Shown piece after piece: positions 52,801-63,298 of a stretch of 64,000 nt of DNA (its first letter is position 1; every line of letters starts with the position of its first letter). The stretch is taken from positions 7,368,255-7,432,254 of the forward strand of contig NC_029521.1 of the NCBI RefSeq assembly GCF_001577835.2. Reading direction: 5' to 3'. The position numbers and the translations under genes were made by a program. The DNA is from Coturnix japonica. Its lineage: Eukaryota > Chordata > Aves > Galliformes > Phasianidae. The notes beneath the pieces are model-generated. The model was not told where the DNA came from, made no database searches, and was given only the letters and a program-made list of their open reading frames with translations.

Positions 52801-53310
52801 CCTCAGTTGCAAACACGCTCTCTGGACTGTGATTACCAGGTGGTAATTGCCAATATTTGCTAACGAAGGCTAATTGCTTGGCTGTGTCGGAGTAACTGAA
52901 CGTTATCCAAAATGCTTTTTGCAGGCTATAGTGAATTTTAAAATGAATACAAGGTAATGTGGTTAAGCAGAATGGTGGAGCAAATGCTAGATGCATTTAA
53001 TGCTGTTCATAACAACAACAAGAAGTTTTATTTTGGTGTTACTTTTATTAATGGGAAGTTGGTGTTTTAAAGTATTTTTGTACAAAAACGTATATGCACA
53101 AAGGCAATACTTTGATATTTTTCAAGAATTCGTATTTTTAAATGCTACAGACCAGAGACTGTCAGACATCGAGACTGAAGTTAGTAGCTTTAAAAAATGC
53201 AATGTAAGCTTTACTTTTTATATTGTAATAATAACTTTGTTGTCAATTTGTTTACATGTTTGTAGTAGGGAAGGTTTCATTATGCATTGACTTACCTTGA
53301 TGCTACCTTG

Positions 53311-53316
53311 AATAAA
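53311..53316 (+). terminator. REEP3: Candidate distal polyadenylation signal of REEP3
   Basis: A canonical AATAAA at 53311-53316 is followed at about 20-40 bases by a G/T-rich and T-rich stretch (tggctgttttatt), the usual layout of a cleavage site. It is the first perfect AATAAA found by eye after the REEP3 stop codon and lies about 0.66 kb before the next gene's start codon. Confidence 0.6.
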
Positions 53317-53973
53317 CGCTGCTTTGAGCGGGATGCAGTGGCTGTTTTATTACCTGCATGTGATGTAATGAGGGTAGACACGTGTAATCCGTGTTACGTT
53401 ACATTTTATTGTTACGATTCCTGTGCTGCATCAACGTGTGAATGCTGAAGAGCCTTTTGAAACTGCTTGATGACAAAACTGCCCTCGGGATTTTGCCATG
53501 GAGCCTCATGTTGGTTTAGAGTCAGATTCAGTGTGCACTGCTCAAGGTAATGGGCAAATCCAGAAGCTACCTATTTTCATGAGGTGTTCTATTCGGGTAA
53601 AGTCAAACAAGAAAACATTTCCCAAAGGAGTACGGGTTCCTCGGGGAGGTTTTCTCGTCGTGCTGCTCGGCTCTTCCCGCAGATGTCAGCTCTCCCGGCC
53701 GCACGTGGCCCCGGGGGAGGTGCGGCGGGCAGCCCGCGTGTGTGCTGGGCGGACCGCCGGCGAAGCGCGCCGCTTGTCCTGAAGCCGAGCTCAAGGGAGG
53801 AGGAAAGCAGCTCACAGTGAGACTTCCTTAGAGCCGCTCTCTACTGCAGGCCCGCTCAGCACCTCGCGGAGCAGCGCCCGGTTCGCCGTGCCAGGGACGC
53901 AGGTGAGGAGGGCGGGGAGCGCGGGGCTTTGGGGCGGGGCGGCCGCAGTTGATCGCGGCGCGGCGGGCGGGCC

Positions 53974-54063
53974 ATGGCGGCGGGGCTGGAGGAGGCCTTC
54001 GGTGCGGCGGGGGAATTCGGAGGCGCTCAGCGGCGTCTCACCGCCCTGCTGGTGCTGCTGCAG
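53974..54063 (+). CDS. SLC22A15L: SLC22A15-like coding exon 1
   Basis: Thirty codons, [20 protein letters not shown] through [10 protein letters not shown], phase 0. The ATG lies in gggccATGG, a strong context, 34 bp after a GC box. The donor is GTCAGG. It covers the cytoplasmic start and the first part of TM1. Confidence 0.88.
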
Positions 54064-57000
54064 GTCAGGAGCCCGCGGGTCGGGCCGCCCCTTCCTTGGC
54101 GCTACGTTCCCCCGGGGGGCCGTGTCGCTGCCGGCCGCTTTCACGGGTCTCGGCACGGCTTCCATTTAGCGGAGTTTATTCGTTTTCTGTTTCCTTATTT
54201 GCATGCTTACGGCTTCCACTTTTTGATGGCTGTTCCTTCCTGGCCGGGAGGCTGAAGTTGTTCGTATCTCCTGCTTAGCGAGCGGCGGAGCAGCACTGGC
54301 GCAGGGAGGAGGGCACGGGGTGCTGCGCCCGGGGCTGCGTGTCCTGCGCTTGGGGGTGCGCACCCCGTGCCAACCGCACGGCACGCTGCGGTGCAAAGCA
54401 AGCGGAAATTGCTGTCGTTTGTGGGGCTCGGTGGAACGGGAACTGTTTGGCTGAGTGGCCGCGTCTCGTTGCCAGGTGTACGTGGCGTGTCAGTCCGTGC
54501 TCATCGTGCTGGTTGGCGCGGTGCCCCAGTACCGCGTGGAGCGAGCAGCGGCTGCAGCCGGCGGGGCTCAGCGGGTCCGATTCCTGAGCAACTTCACCTC
54601 CATCGTGACCGAGGTGAGTAACGGCAGCTCTGCTTTCTATTGCCTCGGGGCTTTTTGCTGCCAGTGCGAAACTTTGCTGCGCTATTAAGCGTCAGCAGAA
54701 CCCGCCCATCCGGCTCTGTTCATTTATTCTTATGTTCCAACCTGAAAGTGCACCATGAAATGATTGGCTTGGCTTTCCTAGTGTAAAACCAACACTAGTT
54801 TGAATTAAACTTCCTTTTATTTTCAGTTTTCTTCGTATGTACTTATGAGAATGATGACTGTGTAATGTTTATCTTAGCTAGGATAAATGAAGCGACTGGG
54901 TGTAAGAAGGAGCTGGTTGGACCCAATATCGGCTCATGTCTCCTGTCAGAAACAGGGTTTTTGATGAGTGTGGCTTCCAAGGTCACCTTTCAGCTTCCGA
55001 GTGCCAGCAGGATGTGTGATGTAGTGCTGGGGGGTTGGAAATAATTCCACCTGCACGGATGTAAGGAGCCAGAGGATGTCTGTTATGGTGATGGCAGTGT
55101 GGGCAATGTTTCTGTTGGCAAGCTGCAGTCAGCCAGTTCCTTTTATGCAAATAAAGAAGATGGATGTGCTCTTTGAAACTGCAGTTACTTCACTGATGAC
55201 TGTCAGACTTGGTAAAGCAGGGCCGATTCTAGTGGCACAGTAAGTAGCACAAGTAGCAACTTGCAAAAGCTGTCTTTTGCCCTACTTTTTTCCATGTCAT
55301 TTGCCACTCTCAGATGCAGAGATAGATGGGTATCATTCACATGTTTTGGTTCCTGTACTCTGTGTTTGTACAGTGTGAGGAGAGCGGGTCAGAAGATAAC
55401 TATAGGAAAAGATAAAGTGGCTTTTTAGTTTTGAGAACTTGAGTTTTACAATCATACCTGGGGCCTGAAAGGTTGTGCTGTGTCTCAGATCAGCCTGGAG
55501 AACTGCAGATGAGAACCAGGAGTTGGCAGTTTGTGTGCTGCACAGTGCTGGCGTGGAGGCCTTATTCCAGCAGCGCTCTGTGCCTTGGAGAGGATGTGCT
55601 GTGCTATTTGCTTTCCAAATAAAGTTTCCTGAGGATTTGTGCCCAGGAATGTTTTGTAGCTCCCCAAACTTACTTTTTTTTTTCTCTTTCTGAGCAGACA
55701 CTTAAAGCAGTATCTTTACCTGACAAAATAGGGTGGAATCTGCTGCCCAGCAGAGTGTGGTAGTAGAAGGTAACTGCAGAGACTGCCCTGCTGAGTGTTA
55801 CCATCCCAGAGTACGCACAGCTCCCTGGATTGTCTGAAGTGGAGCATGTGTGACTGAAGTGGTGCTCTGTGAAATCAGCGACATCCTGCTCCTGCCATCC
55901 TGCAGGGGCTGGTGGGCAGCGGTGGATGGAGTCCTGTCTCCCCTGCATGCTGCCCCGTGTGGGTTAGGACTTAGTGTCTGAGGTTGTTTCAGAGCACTGT
56001 AATAAAAAGATCCTGCAAATTCCTAGTAGTCTGTGGGGGTCAGTTTGAATTCGAGTCTGATGCCATGGTATGCAGCATAAGATTCTGGTACTACTAGACT
56101 AAACTTCCTTGCACATTTCCAATAATTTCTTAGTGTAGAGCTTTGTGTTGAATTAGTTACTGTTCATTGGAAAATCATTTGGGCTGTTCTGATCATGCTT
56201 CTTTCCCAACCACGATGTGAGCAATGTCTGTAATCCCAGCAGTGCTGCTGTGACCGCACGTCTCAGTGGGCTGGCTGCCCGCCTCCTCCTGTCAGGAAAT
56301 GCTTGGTGCTTTCTGTTTCCAGCACGCTCCAGTTTTTTCTTCCTTTCAGCACAAGCGTAATTTTTACTTATGCTGCCTCAGGTGGGCTTTTGCATGAGAT
56401 CCGAAGTACAGTTTATAAAGAAAAGCATCATTTGTGTCTGACTTCTGTTTGATCATAAACACGTACATGGAGTAAAATACTTAAAACGTTACTGAGCAGT
56501 CAGTAAGTATTTCTTAAAGCTGGTATAAAACAAGTCTTTGACTGGATATCTTTCCATAACAATTCCTGCTTCTCTGCAACACTTCTGTGTGTGTACCCTG
56601 AGGGGCACCAGCTCCAGGAATTGTGGCTGCACAGCAGCAGCCGTCTCAGTATTTTAGCAGTAAACACACTTAATTCTTGTCAATGAGTTTTATAATCTGT
56701 TCACTGAAATAACAGCTTGTTTGGTATCAATGTGGCCAAGCTGTTAAAAATTCAAACTTCTGTAAGTTTACAGGTGAGTTATTCTGTCAAATCTTGATAC
56801 TGCATTAAACTTAACAAATCAGAAGCTGAGATTATAATGATATTTCTCAAAGAGAGAGAGTAAAGGGGTTGGCTTACTCATCAAACTTGGGACAAATGTG
56901 TAATTGGGTATAAAGCAAGCCATGGGAAATAGCACCAGGAAAGGTTTAGTAGATGTCTTTGTTTTTGAGAAAGCTGGTCATTTGTCATTAATACTTATTT

Positions 57001-60000
57001 TGATAAGGTGATTTCATTTTTATTTTTTTAATAGTGGTATCTAATTGAACAAGAAGCCTACAAAGTGAGCCTTGCATCATCCCTGTTTTTTGTTGGATTG
57101 CTTATTGGAAATATTACATTTGGCCCTTTGTCAGATAAACTGGGCAGGAAACCAGTATATATCTCAGGTAAGGCTTTAAATGTTCTCCTTGAGTGTTCTA
57201 CTGGATAGCAACATCTCCATTTCTGCCCTATGTGTGGGCAGAATGTTAGAATGGTGTAGTTTCAGAAAGCCAAATAAGAGTGGGAATACTATGTATACTA
57301 TTCATTATAGTGATATAAAGTCAGTAATTTGCTGTGCTCCCTGCCTTTCTTCTGAGGTCGAGCTGCATAGCATAAGTACTAATTTTATGTTCTTCTCTCT
57401 TTGCAGGTCTATTTTTTGATATCATTTTTGGGTATGTCACAGCATTAGCTCCAAATTATGGCATATTTGCAGTTTCACGTTTTCTTGTTGGAATTGTGAA
57501 TGGTGGAATGGCTCTTGTGTCTTTTGTCCTGACACAAGAATATGTAGGAAAATCATTTTGGTCGTTTACAGGTGGGATTTGGGAATATTTAATTGCGATT
57601 TTTGTGCCAAGTGCTGTTCTGACTAGCAGTGCCTTGCTTAGTGCAGGTGTAGGCATTGACAGTGTGAAGTTAGCATGTGGCATGCCAAGTGAACACAGTG
57701 TGATTCATCCGAGATCTGAGTTTTGTGGGGTTGCTGCCTAAAAAGAGAAATACAGGATTGGGTTTGTTGGATAAATAGCAAAATTGGGGCTTTTAAATAA
57801 ATATACTGGTTGAAACAAAACACAAACAAACAAACAAACCAAAAAGCCAACCCAATCTGTGCTCTGGAATACATAGTGGAAAACAATGAATATGGGTTTT
57901 GACAGATTCTACCAACTTCTCAGTGGTATTCAGTGGTATCTTGGGAAGTGATTTTTCGAAGCATTTCTCCGTGCCCCACACAGAGATGCAGGGTTTTTAT
58001 CTCAGTTGGATGTACTGGCCATCCAGTATTTCTAAACATCCTTTTTTTGTATGCTGCTGCCAAGGCTTAAGATAAATGTAACACTTGCATGTTGTACTGT
58101 TGTAATAATGGGAGTAGCTCAGACCAAAAAGCCCTTTTGGCCAATGCAACAGGGAAAAACTGAGTCTAACTGCTCACTTGCTGTGGCTGCGAGCGTATTT
58201 CTCTCTGTTCTCAAGTACCTCCTTCTTCTTTTTTCTTATTTCTCCTTGGGACTTGGGGGTGTAGGAGGTCGTGGTGGTTTGGGTTATAGCTTTCCACTTC
58301 AGTTGTGCTTTTTTAAGTGCTCAGTTTTCTTTCCTGGGTTTGCTTGTTTGACTCACATGGTTTCTCTCCCACCCCTCCTTCCCTGTATCTGTCTCTGCTC
58401 TTCCCAGCACTTCCCAGCCTCTATCCCTGCAGGGCCAGCCTTGACGTGACCACCGGGATGCCTGTTTCCTGCTGCTTCTCACTTTAGGTGCTTTGTTCTA
58501 GTCCTGCTCAGCTGTTGGTAAAGAGGTGCTGAACAACTGGTCAGGGGCTGCAGGAGAGGAGGCTGCTGGAAGCTGCCTGGCAGTGTTCAAGGAGCTCTGC
58601 TAGGTGTTGGCTGTGGGTAGGCTGCATATGCAGTTGCTGGGAGCTTGTGGGTTAGTGTGGGACCTCCTGTGTTAGCCTGCAGAGGTTTGTTGGTAGGCTC
58701 CTGGAATGGAAGTTGACCCCATATTTCACCATTTTTATCTACACCTGTTCATCAGAAGCTTGCTGAAGTGTACCTCTGGGCTGCAGCTCTTTACATGCTG
58801 AACTTCATCCTTGTGCTTTCATAGCTTTCTTACAATGTCTGTTACTGCCCTCCACCTTTATTCAAGATTACCTTAATAAACTGAAATAGTTTGCAATGCT
58901 TCCCCTTCCTATCCCTAAGTTTTCTCTTTGGTCTGTGGATTTCTGTTCATTTCTTGGTCTGTCCTGTGTACCATCCTTTGTTTTTGAGGGGTGACCAGCC
59001 CTGCTCATTCTCCCTTGCCCCAGTTGTACAAAGGCCTTCTTCATTAAGACTGCACAAATACTGGAGCCAGCTTAAATGCTGTAAAGTTACTTCCAATGTT
59101 AAGGTTTTATTGCTTGTTTTATTTAGATTTATCATAGGGTTGGAATGTAAAATTTCTACTGAATTCTTTTTTTTCTTTGCTAGTGGTGTCTGTAGTCACC
59201 TTTTTGTTCTTGTGTTTCCAGGTTCGTTAACTAATATGACGTTTGCAGTCGGCATAGCTGTGTTTGCTTTACTGGGTTACTATGTAAGAGAGTGGCGCTA
59301 CCTGGCATTGGTATCCAATACTCTGGGAGTCATTTTCTTCCTCCTTTCTTTGTAAGTGACCCACATGTCTTATAGTAGGAAATAAAAATATGCATTTATC
59401 TGACAGCTTTTCTTGTCATAATTCCAGAGCAGCATGAATAATAAGGGTGATATTTCTGTGAACCAAGCAAAAGAAAATCATAGTGAAGAAAGAAGCAGTT
59501 TTAGGTGGCGCAGAAGGTCAGGGTTACCCCAAAGCAAAGCCTGCACCGCTGTGCAGCTGTGGCAGCCAGTGCTGTGCGGAGCAGCTGCATGCCAGCTGCC
59601 TCATAAAGCCTGATTGCAGGGAGGGCTGCCAGAGGCCATGCACAGAGGAATGTCAGCCAGGAACACGGCCTGCTGCCAAAGGATGGTTACAATGCTTGGG
59701 AAGTTCTGGAAGTGCTCTTAGAGGGTTTTGGGGATTGCTTTTTGAGACATGCGTGCGTGCAAAGGGAGATAACTGAGAGCACTTGGAACTGCCTTTCTTG
59801 TTTGATACGCTTTTGATCTGTGTGTTTTTCAGGTCTGTTTGGGTTCTGTTCCTATCATTATTGTATTTGAATGCTCCTGCCTATTTAGAATTACTGCATA
59901 GGCATTATTATAAAACCAGTTACGAAATACTGCAGGATTTACAGATCTGAAAGTGTTAGGGTTGTTTGTCTTGTGTTGTTACCAAATGTGCTTCTTGTTA

Positions 60001-63000
60001 CAAAATGTGCTTGTAACAGTATCAAATGGATGGATATTCTGTATATATTTCTGATCACCTGTTAGAGCTGTAGAAGAAATGAAAGAATTATTAGTGTGAT
60101 AGGTTGTATCCAAAGTGATACATGGAACTCGTGACATACTGCATAGATAGAAGAAAAACTTTTTTATTTTTTTAGATAAATCTGCTCTTGAAAGAAATTC
60201 TCTCTAAGAATGCACAAAAAGCATTTTTCTTTTAGACTAGGAAAACTTCAGGGTGGGGAGAGGTGCTCTATGCCATGTTTTTGTTCATGATATTGTGTTT
60301 CTGGTGGATATAGAATCATTTTTCCCCAGGTACGAAAGACAACAAAACAACCCCTGTGATCCTTTGAAATAATCAATCCTGGTGCTGAAGGCCATATGTC
60401 TCTGCCTGGGGTCCAAAATAAAATAGTTCATTCTTTGCACTATGGCTCTTACCAAAGCAGTAGCATGTTCTGCAAGCTGAATAAAGCAGGAATTATGAAC
60501 TACAGTTGTGGTAAACCAGGATATTGTGATTGCATTTGGGAATTTGTCTAGTATTCAATATCAGTATCTAATATTAAATATGGAAGTTGGTTGCCATGCC
60601 TGCGACAGGGGGCTGGAGCTTAGTGATCCTTGAGGTCCCTTCCAACTCAAGCCGTTCTATAATTCCATGAATGAGATTTACAAGTTCAGCAGGTAGCAGT
60701 GATAGGGCCTGAAGTTTGGCAGGAAGTCCGGTGTGAAGTTTTTTTTTCTGTCTGTTTCAACCTGGAGCCTTCCCCATGTTGCAAAGTTTGAAATAAAAGT
60801 CAGTGAACACCAGTTTTTGAGATGCTCCATGGTTAATGCTAGTGCAGTGTTCCCAAGGAAGTTAGTTCGGTACAAGTCACAGTGAGTCACAATGTAGCTG
60901 TAATCTCGAAGTATTTGACAGACATTTCCAATCATCCTTCTATGAGATTGACTGCATATTATTATTAGAGTACACCAAATTTAATGTGCATAACAACGCA
61001 GAAAAAATGCTTTTCTGTGAATTTTGCATTGATAAATCATGTTTTTGTTGTTTCAATGCCTGATTTGCAGAACAGCGGAAATGATTTTACTGAGGAATTA
61101 ACTTATCACCAGTGATTTTTCTTTTCCTTTCCTGTTAGTATGCTTCCAGAGTCACCACGATGGCTGTACTCCCAAGGGAAAACTGCAGAAGCTGAAGATG
61201 TGATGCAATATATTGCCCTTGGTAATGGGAAAGAAAGACTTAATCTGAAATTAAAACCAAGTGCGGGAGCTTTGCGGAAGGATGAATCGCCCCCTGGTAT
61301 CCTACACTTAATAAAACACCCAGTGCTGCGGTGGCGAACCGTCGTACTCATGTACATCTGGTATGTAGTAATGAGACACTGAGATGCTGTGAGTGAGTCA
61401 GGCATGAAGAAACTATTACAATGGTTACCCTTTTCTCTTAAGAGATACTGCCCCAAAGTGATCATAAATCTGTCAGTTAAGAACTGTAAACAATAAGCGT
61501 GGTATGTTGTGAAGCTTCCATTTCATTATCATTGCTGTTGGATTTTATTTTTAATGTGTTATTTAGATACTCCTTCAAGATTTAGTAGTAAGAAATCTGC
61601 TGAAAACATAGTGATTACTTTGAGTGGGAGGAGAAGCTGAAGCGGAAGTTGAGAGGATGTGTACTTGAGCCAGTGGACAAGGCTGTCATATAGATCTGGA
61701 GTAAGAACTGGAGTATGTGTAAGAAATGAGAGTAAGAGCCCTAAAGTACATCTTGTAGGTCTATGCTTGCAGAGTTACATTAGGTGCTGTAAAATCAGCC
61801 CCCAAAGCAGGTAAGCATCAGGTGGCTATTCTAGGGCATAAACACCAGAAACCAAACTGACAACATGAGCGATTATTTTGTCCTTCCATCCAGTTGACTT
61901 AAATAGAAACTATTCGCTCTGCGTTTTTTCTCACTCGGGCAAAATAGGAGTTCTCTTCTTAACATACTAACTTAATATAGCTAACCCAAAGTTTGGCATA
62001 ATTCACATTTTAATTCTTAACCTTGAAGACTGGATATGTTCATTATGTGACTTCTGTGGTTATTTGTAGGTATGTCTGCAGCTTTGTGTACTATGGGCTA
62101 ACTTTAAATGCTGGTGAATTAGGAGGAAATCTTTATTTAAATGTTGCTCTTTATGGTCTTGTGGAAGTTCCGGCCTTTCCACTCTGCATGTTCTTTATTG
62201 AGAAATCTTGGTAAGAAAAACTTATTTCCTACTATTCTGCATGTATTTGTAGACAGCCTAAAAGAATGGTAACGTTTTTCTTGGGAAGGTACTTTGTGGT
62301 TCTTCTAAAGCAGTGGGTTTGTCAGGGGTTTGGTCAGCTGCAGGCTTTTCTACAGTTGGTACAGAAATGGGACTGAGAGTTTTCTACCATTTCCTATTAT
62401 GATTCTGTTCGACTTCTGAATAATTCAAGGTGTGAGATTCCCAGTGATTAATGTGACTAAAAACTGGGAGGTTTGTTAGTCCTGAGGAAAAAATGACAAG
62501 TATCCAGTTACAGAATGGACCTACAGCTTGCACATATGTCTCTCACATTTTATTCAGAGTGACTTTGATTTTGTACTGCCTACCAACTGCAACTGAAAAA
62601 CACTTTCAAGCATTGTTAGTTTGGGTTGGTCCTTTTCTATCCTGGGTGCTTCTCTTTTGCTTTAAAACGCGAGGCAGTTGAAATAACCTTTACTTTTTTC
62701 AGTATGCATACTGTTAGATGGAAAAGCATACTAAGAAGTTCTACTGTGTTTTGACTTCTTGTATTTATGCCTAGTTCTATAAGAGAAGTGGAGATTAAGA
62801 AGTGTTAGCCCTAAATATTTTTTTAACCTGTATTACTGTAGTGTTTGTGTGTGTGTGTGTGTGTGCTCTGTGATGCCCTTTTAGTGACAGAGCCCATTGC
62901 CTCACTCGCTGCAGGGAAGGCAAAATATAGCCTGAGTTCTTGCTGAAGTAGATGGGTTCTTTTCAAGGCTACAAACCCAATAGCTTAAAAATACATATGT

Positions 63001-63298
63001 ACGTATATATGTGTATATATATGTATTTGTTTGTGAAATAGGGAGCATTTATAGGAGGACCTTGGTGCACAGAACTAGGAAAAGTGTAAGATTTAACTGT
63101 GGTAAAATAGGAGCATAACTGTTAATATTGTTGCTGTATACTTCATCTGGTATTTTGCTGAGAGCGTCAAAAAATAATAAAGGACTTTATCTTGGAACTC
63201 CTTTCCTTGTAGGTCTGGAAGGCGTAAAACTATGATGTGGTTTCTGGTATTTGCAGGATTTGCCTGTATATTTACCATGTTCTTGCAAAAAAATTCTG
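53974..63298 (+). CDS. SLC22A15L: SLC22A15-like organic ion transporter (5' part, 8 coding exons seen)
   Basis: A major facilitator superfamily transporter of the SLC22 family, expected in the plasma membrane with 12 helices. Eight in-frame exons give 368 codons plus one base; about 170 residues are outside the window. Landmarks: N-terminal [11 protein letters not shown], as SLC22A15 has EEAFQAVGEMG; TM1 about 22-46; one N-glycosylation site N69FT in the first outer loop; TM2 about 86-106; the MFS loop signature [13 protein letters not shown] (106-118); [10 protein letters not shown] (145-154); the SLC22 signature [11 protein letters not shown] (222-232) after TM6; [15 protein letters not shown] in TM7; SGRRK (341-345) after TM8. 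By memory it is about half identical to human SLC22A15 over TM2-TM4, so a paralogue is more likely than the orthologue; the symbol is provisional. Substrate is unknown; SLC22A15 itself is reported to carry zwitterions such as ergothioneine and carnitine. Confidence 0.88.
54064..54475 (+). other. SLC22A15L: SLC22A15-like intron 1
   Basis: A 412-bp intron from GTCAGG to gttgccag, mostly within the CpG island. No feature seen inside it. Confidence 0.85.
54476..54613 (+). CDS. SLC22A15L: SLC22A15-like coding exon 2
   Basis: Residues 31-76: [20 protein letters not shown], then an Ala/Gly-rich loop and [12 protein letters not shown]. It finishes TM1 and codes the whole first outer loop, which holds a single NFT glycosylation sequon. 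The donor is GTGAGT, phase 0. Confidence 0.9.
54614..57034 (+). other. SLC22A15L: SLC22A15-like intron 2
   Basis: About 2.4 kb from GTGAGT to tttttaatag. No repeat family or further exon was recognised; a 122-codon minus-strand frame at 55333-55701 has no protein-like features. Confidence 0.8.
57035..57167 (+). CDS. SLC22A15L: SLC22A15-like coding exon 3
   Basis: Residues 77-120 plus one base: [44 protein letters not shown]. It codes TM2 and the TM2-TM3 loop with the G-x-L-S-D-x-x-G-R-K signature essential for MFS gating. Donor GTAAGG. Confidence 0.95.
57407..57571 (+). CDS. SLC22A15L: SLC22A15-like coding exon 4
   Basis: Residues 121-175 plus one base: [40 protein letters not shown] and [14 protein letters not shown]. 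It codes TM3 and TM4 with the family motif RFLxGxxNGG. The preceding intron (57168-57406) is 239 bp; donor GTGGGA is weak but keeps frame into exon 5. Confidence 0.95.
57572..59221 (+). other. SLC22A15L: SLC22A15-like intron 4
   Basis: About 1.65 kb from GTGGGA to gtttccag. It contains a (CAAA)n simple repeat near 57813-57846 and a pyrimidine-rich region near 58200-58420. No exon seen; the 132-codon frame at 58051-58449 looks like chance. Confidence 0.85.
57813..57846. repeat. (CAAA)n simple repeat
   Basis: Imperfect CAAA/ACAA units in SLC22A15-like intron 4. Confidence 0.75.
59222..59351 (+). CDS. SLC22A15L: SLC22A15-like coding exon 5
   Basis: Residues 177-218 with split codons at both ends: [42 protein letters not shown]. 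It codes TM5 and TM6, aligning with human SLC22A15 [20 protein letters not shown]. A second N-glyc-like sequon (N180MT) lies next to TM5 and is probably not used. Donor GTAAGT. Confidence 0.95.
59352..61138 (+). other. SLC22A15L: SLC22A15-like intron 5
   Basis: About 1.8 kb from GTAAGT to cctgttag. It carries a CR1 tail at 60590-60672; nothing else was recognised. Confidence 0.85.
60590..60672 (+). mobile_element. CR1 LINE 3' fragment
   Basis: Plus-orientation CR1 end: acagggggctggagcttagt, gatccttgaggtcccttcca, then ctcaagccgttctataattc. It matches the typical bird CR1 3' end ending in ATTCTATGA-like repeats. Short and 5'-truncated. Confidence 0.85.
61139..61360 (+). CDS. SLC22A15L: SLC22A15-like coding exon 6
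   Basis: Residues 219-292 plus two bases of Trp293. It begins with [20 protein letters not shown], the SLC22 signature after TM6. It continues through a basic cytoplasmic loop ([20 protein letters not shown]) and ends at the start of TM7 ([11 protein letters not shown]). Donor GTATGT. Confidence 0.95.
61361..62069 (+). other. SLC22A15L: SLC22A15-like intron 6
   Basis: A 709-bp intron ending ttatttgtag. Nothing beyond the splice sites was noted. Confidence 0.85.
62070..62210 (+). CDS. SLC22A15L: SLC22A15-like coding exon 7
   Basis: Residues 294-339 with split Trp codons at both ends: [46 protein letters not shown]. It codes TM7 and TM8; YYGLTL and the Pro in VEVPAFPL are conserved in the family. 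Donor GTAAGA. Confidence 0.95.
62846..62865. repeat. (TG)10 microsatellite
   Basis: Ten TG units in SLC22A15-like intron 7, likely polymorphic. Confidence 0.9.
62992..63027. repeat. Imperfect (TA/TG)n microsatellite
   Basis: A 36-bp TA-rich run with interspersed G and C (acatatgtacgtatatatgt and on). Confidence 0.8.
63213..63298 (+). CDS. SLC22A15L: SLC22A15-like coding exon 8 (last seen)
   Basis: Residues 341-368 plus one base of codon 369: [20 protein letters not shown] and [13 protein letters not shown] is the second MFS loop signature, between TM8 and TM9, and the rest is TM9. Donor GTAGGT. The gene continues right of the window; TM10-12 and the C-terminal tail are missing. Confidence 0.93.

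Larger units (their letters stand above)
49602..53335 (+). other. REEP3: REEP3 3' UTR (inferred extent)
   Basis: From the stop to just past the AATAAA at 53311 there is no splice signal or gene I can support, and the sequence is AT-rich as 3' UTRs usually are. A Pumilio-type motif TGTAAATA occurs at 49832-49839 and a possible proximal signal ATTAAA at 49843-49848. Extent to 53335 is inference; a shorter form ending near 49860 is possible. An open frame of 99 codons at 52991-53290 is probably chance. Confidence 0.6.
53640..54620. promoter_or_regulatory. CpG island of the SLC22A15-like gene
   Basis: GC-rich, CpG-rich sequence from about 53640 to 54620 surrounds the first two coding exons. A perfect GC box, ggggcggggc, sits at 53931-53940, 34 bp before the start codon. 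This marks an independent promoter directly after the REEP3 3' end. Confidence 0.8.
62211..63212 (+). other. SLC22A15L: SLC22A15-like intron 7
   Basis: About 1.0 kb ending ttccttgtag. It contains a (TG)10 repeat at 62846-62865 and an imperfect TA/TG repeat at 62992-63027. Confidence 0.85.

Noticed and set aside
55333-55701. 122-codon minus-strand frame in SLC22A15-like intron 2
   Set aside because: No family resemblance, no splice context and low-complexity start; taken as chance.
58051-58449. 132-codon plus-strand frame in SLC22A15-like intron 4
   Set aside because: Driven by a pyrimidine-rich stretch giving Leu/Phe/Ser runs; not compatible with the exon 4 to exon 5 join.
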